A DNA stretch of 64,000 nucleotides from NCBI GenBank assembly GCA_947623455.1, contig OX392527.1, positions 46,358,401-46,422,400 on the forward strand, written 5' to 3'. This document shows positions 1 to 12,864 of the stretch, piece after piece. Under the pieces are notes generated by a model that saw only the letters and a list, made by a program, of their open reading frames with translations, was not told the origin of the DNA and did no database searches. The stretch comes from Mimachlamys varia (lineage: Eukaryota; Mollusca; Bivalvia; Pectinida; Pectinidae). Each line of letters begins with the position of its first letter. Positions within the stretch are counted from its first letter, which is position 1. Both the position numbers and the translations under genes were made by a program.

Positions 1-150
1 TGTTGAAGGAAAAGTTTATACATGCTGGACAGCATATGGCAGCCGATGATGGATGAAGCATGATGGCTATAGGGCATCGACCTTGACCCTTTCGGTCAAA
101 TGACATAATAATATGAATTTGTCCAGTAATAAGCCCACCCCTACGTTTAT

Positions 151-370
151 GGTGGCAGAGTGGTTAAGGTGTTCCGACATCGACCACTAGCTGGAGACTT
201 CTGGGTTGCAAGTTCAAATCCCACGTGGGGCAGTTGCCAGGTACAGCATGACTGTAGGTCTGTGGTTTTCTACGGGTACTCTGGCTTTCCTCCACCTTCA
301 AAAACCTGGCACATCCTTAAATGACGCTGGATGTTAATAGGATGTAAAACTAAATAAACCAAACCAAACC
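151..370 (+). mobile_element. tRNA-derived SINE with Meta-domain-like body
   Basis: The left end resembles a tRNA, with an A-box-like start (ggtggcagagtggttaagg) and a B-box-like stretch (gcaagttcaaatccc). The body follows, with ttttctacgggtactctggc and a tail ending in taaataaaccaaaccaaacc. The central motif matches what I remember of the Meta-domain shared by metazoan MetaSINEs. The flanks cctacgttta on the left and cctacgtgttta on the right look like a slightly diverged target-site duplication. It is not a functional tRNA gene because the cloverleaf is degenerate and it is fused to the SINE body. Other copies lie at 19464-19688 and about 47500-47718. Confidence 0.75.
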
Positions 371-463
371 CTACGTGTTTACATTGTAGCATGAGGTAAT
401 CAATGGTATCCTGACAAGCTAAGTATAATTGAAGGATGTTATCATTATATATTTGTTATATAC

Positions 464-679
464 CTAAGGTAATCACTGCCTTTTCTTCACTCTTCCTATA
501 CCTAGACAGAATCAGGTCACCGTCCTCATCAACCTCCAGGTGTGACGGACAGGATTCGGCTTCTGTTCTGTCCTCCTCAGGTCCTATTGTTGTATCATCA
601 ACTTCAGGTCCATCATTTAATACTATAGGTGGAGTTCTATTGCTGTTAATCAATGGTAATTTGATTTCAAATCTTGTGA
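464..679 (-). CDS. candidate internal exon, unidentified minus-strand gene
   Basis: I do not recognise the protein. On the minus strand a 216-bp open stretch is bounded by a plausible acceptor (attgttacag, just above 679) and donor (gtatat, just below 464). Read in the phase left by the candidate exon at 946-1035, it encodes about 72 residues, starting with a basic/hydrophobic segment (TRFEIKLPLINSN) and continuing into an acidic stretch (GPEEDRTEAE, EVDEDGDLILSRYRKSEEK). The amino-acid composition looks like protein rather than random AT-rich sequence. No initiation codon is claimed; the 3' continuation would lie off the window or past the SINE at 151-370. It could still be a chance ORF. Confidence 0.4.
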
Positions 680-945
680 CTGTAACAATGAATAGAATAT
701 GTTTACATTAATAAATATGTGCATATACATGCATCTATGTAAGTTGTAAAAATTTAATTGAGTGGTGTCAAATCAGAACTGTCTTGTCCGACCCCTGAGT
801 ATAATCCTGTCTAATATCACGGAATTTAAGATTTAAAAATCATAAGTCCATTCTAATATATACCACTTCTGTAATTTCATTTCATATGGACATATTAACA
901 ATGCAAACAACACTGAAACTTATGATAGCCTTATCATAATACAAC

Positions 946-1035
946 CAATTTGCTGGATTCTCAGTATGGCTGTCAGTTTAGACAGGTTATTAAAATATCT
1001 GGTCCCTGGTGAGAGTCTTTTGTCTGGTAAGTCAC
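946..1035 (-). CDS. candidate internal exon, same unidentified minus-strand gene
   Basis: A 90-bp minus-strand segment lies between an acceptor (atatttag, just above 1035) and a weaker donor (gttgta, just below 946). It encodes about 30 residues, including DLPDKRLSPGTRYFNN and LTAILRIQQI. It ends with one spare base, and joining that to the exon at 464-679 makes a valine codon and keeps the frame open through both. That phase agreement is the main support. If real, the gene is divergent from fucosidase 1 (ATG at 1536) and the interval 1036-1535 would hold a shared promoter and possibly its first exon. Family unknown. Confidence 0.38.
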
Positions 1036-1535
1036 CTAAATATAGTAAGTTGTTTTTAAATGTCTTGTAAATATTTAATATAATCTCTGATTTAAAAATT
1101 ACCGGAATTACTGATTTTGGTTGGCAAAGCTTCACATGTGTGATATAAATGTACTTCAGATAAAACCTTTTCCCCAGGCTCCATGCTTTACAGTATAGAG
1201 AGATGAGAAAATCAGGAATAATCTCACAAAAATGAAAAACGTGCTGAACATAGTAGAACTGAATAGAAACACTTCTTTAAGTATTTTTACGTTAATACAT
1301 TTTAAAAACCAGCATGTTAATACCATTTCATTGAACAAAAATAACATAACATTATTTTTTGTAGGAAACGAAATCCGGTCAATGTTTCTGAATATCCGAA
1401 CTTTAGTACGTTCCAAAATTATCGTGAACAATTTACGCCCTTTGTTTTTCGCGCATTTTCTCAATGTTTTATTCTTTTGAGACGACGACTGCGATAAGTC
1501 TCGTGATTGTAAACAAAACAATCGCCGTAAACAAT

Positions 1536-4500
1536 ATGGAGGCGAGCGCAGCATTTCTGAAGCTGTTTGCATTGTTTTTGTTTATAGCGTCATTTGCGCA
1601 AGCCGTCAAATACACACCCGACTGGAAGTCTTTAGATTCAAGGCCGTTGCCTGCATGGTATGATGAGTCTAAAATAGGCATTTTCTTGCACTGGGGATTG
1701 TTTTCTGTTCCTGCATACAAGTCGGCATGGTTCGTTTACTTTTACAACCACAAGTATCCAGATTACGTAAAGTTCGTACACGACAACTACGGCCCTGACT
1801 TCACATTTGCTGACTTTGCACCTCTGTTCCATGCAACGTTTTATAACCCTGATGGATGGGCAGATATTTTCGAAGCGTCAGGAGCCAAGTGAGTATTTAC
1901 AGGGATAGCTGTACAAGCATCTTGTCTGAAAGTAGGAATTAAGTTTGCTGTTTTGTTCACGTTTAGGCTAATTCTACGTATTATCCGCCAATAAGCCCAT
2001 GTCTTGTAATAAGCCCGTCAAGATATGGATAGATTTTGTAGGGGAAATAGCAGCAAATCCTAGTTTGGTGTCCTGTAAATTTTACTGATAATCCAAACCC
2101 TTTCCCTGATTCAGTAGTTATCGTTGGTCTCTTGGTTTGTTGGCAGTTTGATACAGCATATCATGTCTTTTTGATGTCATAGCCTTTAACTCATTCACCC
2201 CTGAAATTTCATAATGGATTATATATTCCAATCTTTGAATATCAGAACATGAATATTCACAAATGTGACAGTGGTAAATTATCAAATCAATCTTGATACC
2301 TGCCAATCCTAGGCCTGGATGTGCTGAAAAAGGATAATGATTCTTTTTTGAAAAAAAAAAACATGGTACCAGGATCATTTACGTAGCATGTAACATATTT
2401 TTGCATCGCAAATAAGGTAAAAAAAGAAAGATATTAAATGAGGGTACATTTTGCTTTATTCAAGTAGATCAAACTGGAAAAAAAATCAGAAAAAAACCCA
2501 ATAAAGGCATAACTTCTTAAGTTATATATATGAAGATCCGCCCAAAAACATTACATTTAAAAGTGGACAAACCAGTTATTCGATCAGCATCAACAAAAAA
2601 GACTCTAGACTTCACATTATATTGTAATTATATATAAGTCATGCATGATTGCTGACAATGCAACATGAACTGCAAATTTAATTAAGTTTAGTTTATACCG
2701 GTAAGTCAGATAATCCAATAATAGCACATTTTATTAGGTTTTTTTTGGCTTCAAATTATGAAGCGATAGCCACGACTCCTATAAATAGTATGAAAATATT
2801 TCAACTATGAAACCTGTATGAAAATGATAGTGTTTCTTGTCTACACAGAATGTCATTAGGACCAAATTTTTTGGCTGATTTACACAAGTGTCCAGTTTGT
2901 AGAGGTCTGATATGAGTTCAGAAGGAAATGCTGGGAACAAACTGTAAGGCCGGAATATACAGGGATTGGGATTAGACAGGGGTCGGTTAAGACAAGTTAT
3001 ACTGTACATGTACTAAATTCTTATACTAGTATAGCGATTGTTAGACAATACTTTTTGTACGGTTAATTATAAATACTGTTACCATTCTGCTCACTCTGCT
3101 ATACAGATATGTGGTATTGGTCACAAAACACCATGAAGGCTTCACATTGTGGCCGTCCAAACACTCCTGGAACTGGAACGCTGGCGATGTCGGTCCTAAA
3201 AGAGATCTAGTCGGTAAGTAATTGGAAATTCACGCTCACATTTTTTCAGCTTTTATGACAGTTTTGAGTAAATTCAAGTGCTAAAGCTGCTGTACATATA
3301 TGAAAGTCTCTTGAACACCACTTTGGCACTTAAACTTTCCAGAATTAAAGAATATCATTGGTGATAATTTCTATACTCAACACCAATCCTGTTCAAATCT
3401 TAGTGGTTCTTAATCATACTTTTTTATGATAATCTTTTTATCAATTTTTAATTGTTTCCATGTTAATTGTTTAGTGACAATACTATTTTTTCCATAGCTG
3501 AACTTGCCACTGCCGTGAAGAAGAAGAAGGACATGCACTTTGGTGTGTACCACTCCCTGTTTGAGTTCTTTAATCCTCTGTATCTGGCAGACAAGCAGAA
3601 TAACTACAAAACTCAGGATTTTGTTAGAGTAAGTTTGTGAAGAAAACTCATATCCCTTTACACTTTTCATGGTTGAATCCCCTTTACACTTTTCATGGTT
3701 GAATCTTCTTACCGGTATTAATATTTTGAAACTCACAATGGAATTATCAATGCTATAGAAAGGCATTGATTCTTTACGGGTTTCATACTTTTTGGCACAT
3801 ATTGTGAAGGGGTGGTTTATCCTGTTTCATTCTCTTAACACACTGATTGACAATAACAACAGGATGAGCTCTATCCAAATTCAAGGTCACAGAACAAAGG
3901 TCAAGGTCAAGTTTGAGAGGTGTAAATTTATGACTTGTAATTAAGTCCATGTGACCATTGACCTCCAGGTCATAGGTCAAATAATTGCAGACTTTTCAGT
4001 TGTCACTTCATGTCATGTTAATAAATTTCATTAATTCATTCACCCCTGAAATTTCATAATAAAGTATTCCTACCTGTGAATTGGAAGTTTTTAAATGTGT
4101 CTTCTGGGGTGAATTAGCTAATTCATGCATTTATAATTCATTGATAGACTGGCTGGGTAGACAATTCATATACATGAATGTTTCTATTACATTGTAGTAG
4201 TATCACAGCTTTTATATCTGCTAATTATTTAATTTGACCATATATAAGTAAAATGTTTTTAGTTATACATATCATTGATATCAATTAATTAATCTCAAGC
4301 TACTTTTATTGAATTTTTGTCCATAAATTATTATGATGTAATAGGCAATTTCTTAAACAATCTTAAAATTATAGAAAAACCGTTATTTGACTCTCCTTGA
4401 GCTCATGATATATCTTTATGTTATAAGTAAAAGAGGAAAGAATGTTGGGTAAAAAGTGAAGACTTTTATTCACAAAAGAAAAGCTTCAGTAATGTGATTG

Positions 4501-7500
4501 TGACATCAAAGTATTTTAATGCATTAATCAATTGTGATAAAACTAATCCCTAAAATCACTGACAGCAGACCCTATTGTGAGATTACTATACACAAGTATT
4601 TATAAGTAGCATTTATTCCTTTAGGACAAGGCCCTCCCTGAGCTGTACGAGTTGGTCAACAACTACAAGCCTGATGTGATCTGGTCAGATGGGGACTGGG
4701 AGGCGCCGGATACCTACTGGAACTCTACAGAGTTTATTGCCTGGCTCTACAACGAAAGGTACCAATTTTTCTCATTTGTTTATGTTTCAATATTTCAAAT
4801 GTGACAAAATATTTACTTCATTAATGTATTTTAACGGGAATAAGCCCCCACCCCCTGAGAAAAATAATTGATCAAAAGTAGGGAGGGGTCTTATTCCCAA
4901 GTAACCCCCCTGTTCACATAACTTCAGGATGATCCGCCATCTTGGATTATACGTCAGTACTTGTACAAATGGTCCATATTTTAAAAAAACAAAGACAAAA
5001 TAATCGACTTTTTTGATTTTTTTTTTCTTCAGATATCTTCACACTTTTCACATGAAAAAAGATAAATCTAACCGTCAGTAAATTTCAAAATGTCCTGTTT
5101 TCAGGGGGGGGGGGGGTCTTATTCCTGAGCAACCACCCTAATCCTTGGCATTGAACCAAAGTGAGGGGGGGGGGGGCTTATTCCCAAGAGGGGGCTTATT
5201 GCCGGTAAAATACGGTAATGAAAATTTTATGGAGCTAAATAATTTTCCACTAGAATCATGAAAAGGCAAATAATGATTTTGTGTTATACTAATAAAACAC
5301 CCGAGTTGGTCTTCTCAATTCTTAATCCACATGTTTGTTTAAAAAAACACCTTAAAGTTTGAAGTAAAATACAGAAAATTTTCTTTAGCCCTCCTGATTT
5401 CAATACTAGCCCATGATACTGGAGTTGTGTAATTATGCATTCCTTACTGGTAGTCAAGGAATTTTCTTCATCATAATGTTAATTCTTTAATACAGCATCA
5501 GCATGATTGATAAAAAAATTGATGTATTCTTAATGGTTAACCTCATTGTCGTCCTATTTTTACAGTCCTGTGAAAGATACGGTGGTGACGAACGATCGTT
5601 GGGGAAACAACACTAGATGTCACCACGGAGGTTTCTGGAACTGCCACGACAGATTCAACCCAGGTACAAAATCATCACTTATAGACTTTTTAGTATGTAA
5701 ATATTGAGGACTTGTTAAAATTTTGAGACCCTTTTGATTTTATATTCTGACTGATTATATGTTCCTGTGACTTACTGACCTATTGTTCAACAGTCTTGTC
5801 ATATTTATATTCTGGAGGCATGCAGAACTTTTAAAATGAAAGGCAGTTAATGTTGATGATAATTTGTTATGTATATACCAAGGGTATATTGGTTTGTATA
5901 TGTCAGTCGGTCAGTTGGTTGGGTAGACCACATCTTGTCCAATAAATATCTTAAGAACCCTTTACTTGATTGTTATGATATTCCATATTAGGGTTGGTCA
6001 TTGATATTATAGATGACCCCGTTTTGGGTAAAAAAATCAAAGGCCACAGAGTGAAATGTAATTACTAAATTAAAATACAATTTGTTTCTGCAAAACAAAG
6101 GTGTACGCCAAGGTGATGTCAAATTTTCCTCAGTACCACAAATTTCAAGGTCATCATGTTAAAGGTCAAGCTCAAGCTCATATTCAACATCTTTAACTCA
6201 AGGTCAAATGTAACATCTCTTTACTACTTAACTATTAGGTTAGAATAATTGTAACATAGTGGGCCTTTGCTTAAACTCAGTATATAGAATCATGACATTG
6301 AAAGCTCTATCCAAGCATCATTTCCAACTGGGGTGAATTTGAAATTGAGCAGGAAGCAGTTATTGTTATAATTAGGTCAAATAAACTTTAAACTATTCTG
6401 AGGAAACTAAATTTGTGCAATATTTTCAGGATCATATTTTTGAATTTTTGAATTATTAATTTAGAAATGAGTTATGTTTTTCTTCACAAAAGCATATCTC
6501 TACTGATTCATGAATATTCTAATGCTCTAAAAGTAATTGTGATTTTGAATGTTGATTATGTATGTTGACTTTATTACATAATCATGATAAAGAGCTGGAG
6601 GCCTTAATGGCCTAAATTGTCTAAATTTTAAAGGAAAATTAAAAGTCATTTGTTTAAAACGCTTTCACTACCATTAATCATAATCTGACAAAATAAAGAA
6701 GTACATGTAGTGTTAAAACACTATTAAAGATTTTAAGACTAACTTATGTCCCTTTGGGTTCATTGTCATTTACCTATTCATATGACTTCAGTGCATGTGA
6801 GCCAGGTGAGGGTCCATATTTGTTTAACAAAAAATTATTGTTGTTTTTTAAGCTATGTTTGCTAATTTTCCCTTGATTCTAATCAGGAAAACTGTTCACA
6901 CCCAAATGGGAAAACTGTATGACAGTGGACAAGTTCGCGTGGACTCATCGTCGTGACGTCACCGCAGAGGACTGTCGCTCTGTCAACGAACTGATCACAG
7001 TAATGGCAGAGACAGTTAGGTATGTCATGGTCCGACAGTGTGATGTCAGCTATAACAGAAATATGTTTGATTTCATGACATTGTTCTCTTTAACTTGTTC
7101 ACCCCTGAAATTTCATAATGAACTATTCCAACATTGGAATAAGAAGAGGTCAAATGTGTCTTTGGGGGTGAATGATCATGAGCTAACAAGAAAAAAATTA
7201 GTCTGGTCATGTCACTTTGTATTTGAAATATTTTACCATTAGTATTGGGTCTTTTCTTAAACAGGAGCTACCTCCCTTTTGGGTAAATGTATACGGTACA
7301 TCATTTTCATTGTGATGTCATTAATATATTGCTAAAAAATGGACATAAATACCAACCAACTTGTGAGAAAACTTACCGAAGTTGGCTATTGAAAGACAGA
7401 TATTAAGGTTTTCTTTCCTATATTTGAACAGCTGCGGGGGAAACCTACTTATGAATGTTGGTCCCAACGCTGATGGTCGTATCATCCCAATTTTCGAGCA

Positions 7501-8595
7501 GAGACTGAGACAATTTGGAGCGTGGATGAAGGTCAATGGAGAAGCCATCTACAAATCTAAACCCTGGCACACACAGAGTGACACATTTGACAAGAAAGTC
7601 TGGTAATTCTTTTATTAATCGTTTATGATCCAACAACTGGTATCCCAAGAGGAACTGTTACAACTTTCAGGAGTGTTTAATTGCGAAAGTACTGATAGAC
7701 CCATAGACTGTGGCCACAGGAAAACCTGTTAGGCTATGCAAAATGCTAGTATGGTAGACCTGATAATTTAATTTTTAAAATTGCTCATGAGTGTCAAAAA
7801 AGTATAAAAACTGTTTGAATAAATCATATCATATGCACATTTCCTGATTTGTTTGACTGAATTTGTTGTTGCAAATCAATTTTTTGTTCAAACATCGATT
7901 GAAGGAGGGAAATCACTCTGTTTAAGAGGTTCATTGACACTGATGGACAAATTCAGTCTGCAGGAATTTTGTTGGGTCTATGCAATTTGAAATGTCCATA
8001 GACCATTTGTCTATGGAACTTCATGAATTACTTTCACACTCTTGTAAATCAGTTTATTTTTCTTTCATTTCTGGAACTGTACACTGTATTTGAATTCACA
8101 AAGAATATAATATTCATAGAAAATTTAAGGTGAATAAGTTTTAATCGGTGGTAAATGCAAAATGGAAGTGATTCTTGTGTATATCCAGCATATGCACTAG
8201 ATACTAGAAGTTTTATTGTTTCACTGAATTCATAACTACCAATGGTAAATCTCATTTCTAGGTACACTTCAAAGAAAGATGAAAACGGGACATCAGTGTA
8301 TGCTATCATCTTAAGTTGGCCAAAGTACAACGTGCAGACCCTTGGGGCTCCAGTCACCGGTCCAAACACGGTCATTGAGATGCTTGGATACAACAAACCA
8401 TTCCAGTTTTACGCAGGACTGAACAATACCATCGAGATCGTATTCCCGAAGATCCCCGTCACCATGATGCCATCCTATGATGCTTGGGTGTTGAAGATGA
8501 CAAACTTGGCCAACCAGCACGTACCAGACGACTTCAAACCTGCCCGAGATGCCTTCGTCCAGCCAATAGACATGATGTCCAAAGACTTCCTGTAA
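1536..8595 (+). CDS. FUCA: alpha-L-fucosidase, GH29 (copy 1), complete, 8 coding exons
   Basis: Exons: 1536-1888, 3107-3213, 3498-3628, 4625-4758, 5566-5663, 6887-7019, 7432-7602 and 8262-8595. All introns are GT-AG and the frame is open throughout, giving 1461 nt and 486 aa, close to the usual length of the family. The enzyme removes terminal alpha-L-fucose from glycoproteins and glycolipids, in lysosomes or secreted. An in-frame ATG at 1464 exists, but 1536 is preferred because a signal peptide starts there (hydrophobic [17 protein letters not shown], cleavage near residue 22). Family motifs in order: GIFLHWG in exon 1, [13 protein letters not shown] in exon 2, [15 protein letters not shown] in exon 4 with Asp219 at the position of the known nucleophile, NDRWG in exon 5, KWEN in exon 6 with Glu283 as a likely acid/base by alignment with human FUCA1 (from memory), and GGNLLMN in exon 7. 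The C-terminal beta domain (WYTSK onward) is exon 8. No broken motif is seen, so it is probably active. It is the convergent paralogue of the gene at 17257-25806. Confidence 0.95.
2194..2268. mobile_element. 75-bp MITE family, decayed copy in fucosidase 1 intron 1
   Basis: It starts ttcacccctgaaatttcata like the copies at 4039 and 7098, but the right inverted end (ggggtgaa) is not recognisable, so it is truncated or diverged. Confidence 0.45.
3870..3985. repeat. ggtcaaggtcaag-type simple dispersed repeat, intron 3
   Basis: Contains repeated ggtca motifs (caaggtcac, aaaggtcaaggtcaag, ccaggtcataggtcaa). Similar ggtcaaggtca strings recur near 5990-6210, 40100-40700 and 62700-63450. Probably the remnant of a transposable element; no coding content seen. 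Confidence 0.35.
4039..4113. mobile_element. 75-bp MITE with short inverted ends, fucosidase 1 intron 3
   Basis: Begins ttcacccctgaaa and ends tctggggtgaa, an inverted repeat. It is the same length as the copy at 7098-7172, with shared inner sequence (atttcataat, attcc, aatgtgtctt). No coding capacity. Confidence 0.6.
4826..5213. mobile_element. MITE-like element with G/C-run inverted ends, intron 4
   Basis: The left end gtattttaacgggaataagc and the right end gcttattgccggtaaaatac are inverted copies. Inside are several aataagccccc/gggggcttatt blocks and two poly-G runs. Single aataagccc fragments also occur near 130, 1985, 10145 and 19335, suggesting a dispersed family. Nothing coding. Confidence 0.5.
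7098..7172. mobile_element. 75-bp MITE with short inverted ends, fucosidase 1 intron 6
   Basis: Begins ttcacccctgaaa and ends tttgggggtgaa; 75 bp like the copy at 4039-4113, with the same interior order. Confidence 0.6.
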
Positions 8596-9294
8596 AATTT
8601 CTTTTCCCATTTGTGTTTGTTTGCTGATGATGTAAAACATATCTTACCCGACAACCATTGTTGGGGACTCATGGTCCATTGTACTGGTGCTTATCCCAGT
8701 ACAATCGAATGTAGGTTTATCAAACAACTTGATTGGATAGGACTGGCTGTCAGATTACTATAAACTCTTTCATGACCAATGGCCCTTTTCACAAAAAGTC
8801 TTAGGATAAATTTTAAACGCAAGAAAAAATTACGATTTTGTTCCAGTTTACAAAAATTCTTACGAAAATTGTAAGTGAAAAATTAATTGTTTCTTTACGA
8901 TAGTTGTAAGAGAAAGGTTTTATAAGAAATGGGGGTTTGCATTTTATAACTGAAACCTCTACTCCTGTATGTAGTACAGTGCATTCCTCTTTATATCATT
9001 TTGAATTTGTCAAACAAAAACATGATATTAACAGGTATGTGACATGAAGAGAATATATTTTTCTTCTAGATGAAAGAAATATGTTTTTCCACTAAATATG
9101 GTGCATTTCCAATCTTCATAACTAAAAGTCAGCTATTGAATGTTCATATGAAAATGTTTCAAGCTATAGTTAACATTATTTCATACCAATTTTTTATGTT
9201 TTATTTTTTTTAATTTTGTATGCAATGTTTTGTACAAGTTGTTCTGAAATCAATGGAAATGAGATATTTTGCTGGATATTTTATATGATTGGTT

Positions 9295-9300
9295 AATAAA
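9295..9300 (+). terminator. candidate polyadenylation signal, fucosidase 1
   Basis: First clear AATAAA after the stop codon at 8593-8595, giving a 3' UTR of about 0.7 kb. Further AATAAA motifs follow near 9347-9365. Confidence 0.45.
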
Positions 9301-9365
9301 AACATGATATTAAAAGGAATTCAATCAAACTACATGATATTAACCAAATAAAAGATAAACAAATA

Positions 9366-12130
9366 AAACATATTAGATTATGTAGAGGGGAAAATTTTGT
9401 TTGGGAATAGCATGATATAAAGAGGAATGTAATATTAACAGGAGTGATATTAAGTGGAATCCACTTTATTGTAATACAGGAACACTGCTGATACTGGGTC
9501 AGTTATGGATGTTACTTTTATATGTACCGGTATGTTAAATACAAAATCCTCAATAAGGGGTTGAACCTGTAACCCTAAGCTTTTATTCTGACAATAGGTC
9601 AAAGTTCTATTGGTATGGTCAGAATTTAGCATCTGTAGTCAGCTAGGGTAAAGCCTAGAACTAATTTTGTCACATAATTTGGTAAATGATAATTTATTTT
9701 CCATCTGATAGATATTATCTCTTTGACATACCATACATACAGAGAAAGTTAATTATGTAAACACCCATTCAGCAGTGACAAAAGTACATGTAATTACAAT
9801 GCTATAAAGTGCTTTAATGGCTTTGAACACCAATTTTTTTTTGTGTACATGTAAAAGACATTAGGGCACAATACCTTAAGTGCTCTTATCAAAGCTCCTG
9901 ACAACTTGGAATTTTTTTTTAAAGATCTGATTATTTACTCCTATTTACACTCACTGCTTTCTTTAAAGCAATTTCTTATGTGCATTTATATTTTCATAGT
10001 ATGGTAGTGTTCTCATCTATAATTTGATTTATGTTAAATGTATTGAAATTGACAATCTACTAAAGCATGTATCATAGGTAATCACACCATTATTCTCCAA
10101 TCTTTTTTATAAATATAGTTAACATGTGAAATCCCATGCTCGGTAATAAGCCCACCCTTCTTATAAAACATAGGTGTTTTACATTTAAACATCATCTGAG
10201 GAAAGAAGCCTTTCACGCCATTAAGATCTAATTTCGGAATAATTTTTTCATGATTATATGTTTAAAGACTAACTTAATCCCCTCTGTAAGCTTCACATAG
10301 TAAGATAGAATTATTTAATATTTGATATCTAATAAAAACGTATTTAAAGATAGATAAAGGAAAACTTTCAAACTCACGCTTGATTTGCACTAATAGGTTG
10401 ATCTGAGGTCAGTGCCGGGCGTGTGGGTATGCAGGGTGGCTGTAAGGAGGTAAAATTAAAATGAAATAAAAATGTACAACCACAACATATACCGGCAGAT
10501 TTTGTTGTTTTTATTCTGTTGTGACTGTGGTCTGTTTGGACCATTATGGAATAAAAGACAGAAACTGCTGGAATTAGCTGTGGTCGTAGCATTTTATCTT
10601 ACTTGTTTAAGAGATAAATAGACAGCAGTTATGATATATGTTTAATATAAGATTGATTTAATGTATTGTATATATTTATATTCCCAATCTATGCATATAT
10701 TTACAGTCCATTCCTTTTGTCTAGCTGGACTGCTTGGTTTTCCAAGAAATCCTTGTCGAATGTAGCACCATTAGAATCATGTTCCGGTAATGACTTTGAA
10801 AACAAGGCATGTAAATTAAACATACAGATGATATTGAAGAAAAATGAGTTTGCCAGTCGTAACAAACTATGTTTACATCTGAAAAACATTATGTACAGTT
10901 ATAAGACAAAGATAAAGCATTGAACTGCTTTCAGTTCATATTGCCTGTGAATGCTAACTCGGGGCGGTTCATTTCTTTAATTTACTATTTTTGGAAAATA
11001 TTTTTCTCATTTAAAATTCTGTTACTTTAACACACGAGTTTAAACACTTTTCAGCATTTTCAAATGGATAATATATATTTATCACATATGCTTTATTACA
11101 TCATAATGTACATAATCTGTCCAGGGAACTTAAGGTCAGAAGTATCTAAGGTAACAATTGTCATGTCATAATCTGCTTGTGGCATGCATAGCCGAAATGA
11201 AAGCCAATTGAATATCGTTGGGTTATATACTGGCAATACCATATGATCATGGTAAATATTACGATTTGAATTTCATTCTTGAATTCGCCCATGTGATCAT
11301 GAAGTTAATAATTCTCAGGTGTATAGGAAAATGCCTCATCACTTTTTAACCACATAAAATGTTGTTTTTTTTTTTGTTATATAAAAATTCTTGCATAATA
11401 CAATAATTAATATATTTTTTTTATATACTTCAAACATTCCAAACATTTTGTTGTTGTCTTTTTCTCTTTTTACATGAAATTAGCTTAGTAGAATGTGTGT
11501 GTTGACAGTTTTAATATACTAATAAATTATAAACACTTATGATACATGTATTTTCTATGGAATACCAGACATCTACTTAATATATAATTTATGATGACAT
11601 AACCTCTGTGACTTATTGTTAAAGAAATCCACTTTTATGAAAGTATATAACAGATATACATGTGTATGATTATTGATCAGAAATCCTGTATAATTAGACT
11701 CTTTCATTCCCAGGGGGTAAGACTAACATTTTTTACGCAAGTGTTTTTAAGTAGGGTTAAAGTTTTGCCCCAATTTGAACATCCAGAGAGTGGAACTTCT
11801 CTATCTTACATCACTTTTTACCCTAAAAATGCACAAGTTAATAATTAGGAAAAAATAATTTGTTTAACATAAACTTGCCTGCAAAACAAGTGTGAATTAT
11901 AATTTTTTTTTTTTATAATATATGGAAAAAGTTTAGAGAAGAAGCTACAAATGTTTGTTGGTGAGGGGGTGGGGGAATTCATTTCCATTGTGTATTTTGT
12001 ATTGACGCTTACTTGATTTTCTGTTTTTGTTATAGAGGATAATAAATTCATTGTAAAGAAAAAAGAAATTTGTTGTGTTTAATTTTCTTGCAATCCAAAA
12101 ACAATGAAACTTGAAAATGAAATCTTAAAA
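9366..12130. other. intergenic stretch, no supported gene
   Basis: AT-rich sequence without a convincing gene. A short segment near 10737-10788 has a good plus-strand acceptor (ccttttgtctag) and donor (gtaatg). A minus-strand segment near 10378-10441 has acceptor ctccttacag and donor gtgagt. Both are too short to assign and may be noncoding transcripts or chance. Confidence 0.5.
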
Positions 12131-12864
12131 CAAGAGGCCCAGAGGGTCTGTATCACTCAATATAAATGACTAATAAAAAAGGCACTGCCTGGTAGTCCGA
12201 ATTGCATGGTTACGTAATTGTTCCACTATATATAACCTGACTTGTTTCGTTACTTGATTGTATCTCGGCCTGTATCACTCACCTGGATTTCAGCAAAAGC
12301 AACCAAAAATCATGTGTAGATCAATTAATCCAGTGCGGGATCTGTACATTGCCATGCAGTTATGTAATTAATGAACGGGCTGTGTTAGCCCCATCATTGG
12401 CATAAATTTGAATCCCTACCACTGAAATATTTTAATGTCCTATATTACTCAGTTTCAGAGAAGAAGTTGTTAATATGAATATTGCCAAATTGACCCCTTT
12501 TGGCCCCATTCCTCAGGCCCCTGGGGTCAGCCCCATCATTTGTATATATTTGAATCCCAGCCATCTGTAGGTATATGCTAACACTGAAATACAAATGTCA
12601 TATACATTGCTCAGTTTCAGAGAAGAAGCCATTAATATGAATATGTAATTGCCAAATGGCCTCTTGGCTCGGGCCCTTGGGGGGTTAAACCCAAATTTGA
12701 ACCCTAGCCTTATACAGATGCTTCCTTTCAAATTTCGATCAGTCACAGGTAACAAAAAGGAGAAATTGATTGTTTCGGACAAATGCCAGAGTATAGCATA
12801 AGCATGCACGTACAGCTTGGTCCTTGGACGTACAGCTTGGTCCTTGGACCATGTGAGCTAAAAA
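12131..12864. mobile_element. dispersed element of the aagaggccc...gtgagctaaaaat family, copy 1
   Basis: Opens with caagaggcccagagggtctg and closes with accatgtgagctaaaaat, the same ends as the element at 62431-63612. It contains a duplicated internal block of about 140-160 bp (cagtttcagagaagaag near 12450 and 12612; gccccatcatt near 12390 and 12530) and an 18-bp tandem duplication near 12811-12850. No ORF of interest. The family is one I associate with bivalve genomes; superfamily not assigned. Confidence 0.55.

Noticed and set aside
151..232. Possible tRNA gene
   Set aside because: The tRNA-like part is degenerate and continues directly into a SINE body and A-rich tail with a flanking duplication.
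1469..1832. Antisense ORFs over fucosidase 1 exon 1
   Set aside because: Shadows of the true coding frame; no family resemblance.
10374..10923. Short ORFs with decent splice-site motifs on both strands
   Set aside because: Competing exon predictions on opposite strands, no recognisable protein and no continuation within reach; mentioned only as possible noncoding transcripts.
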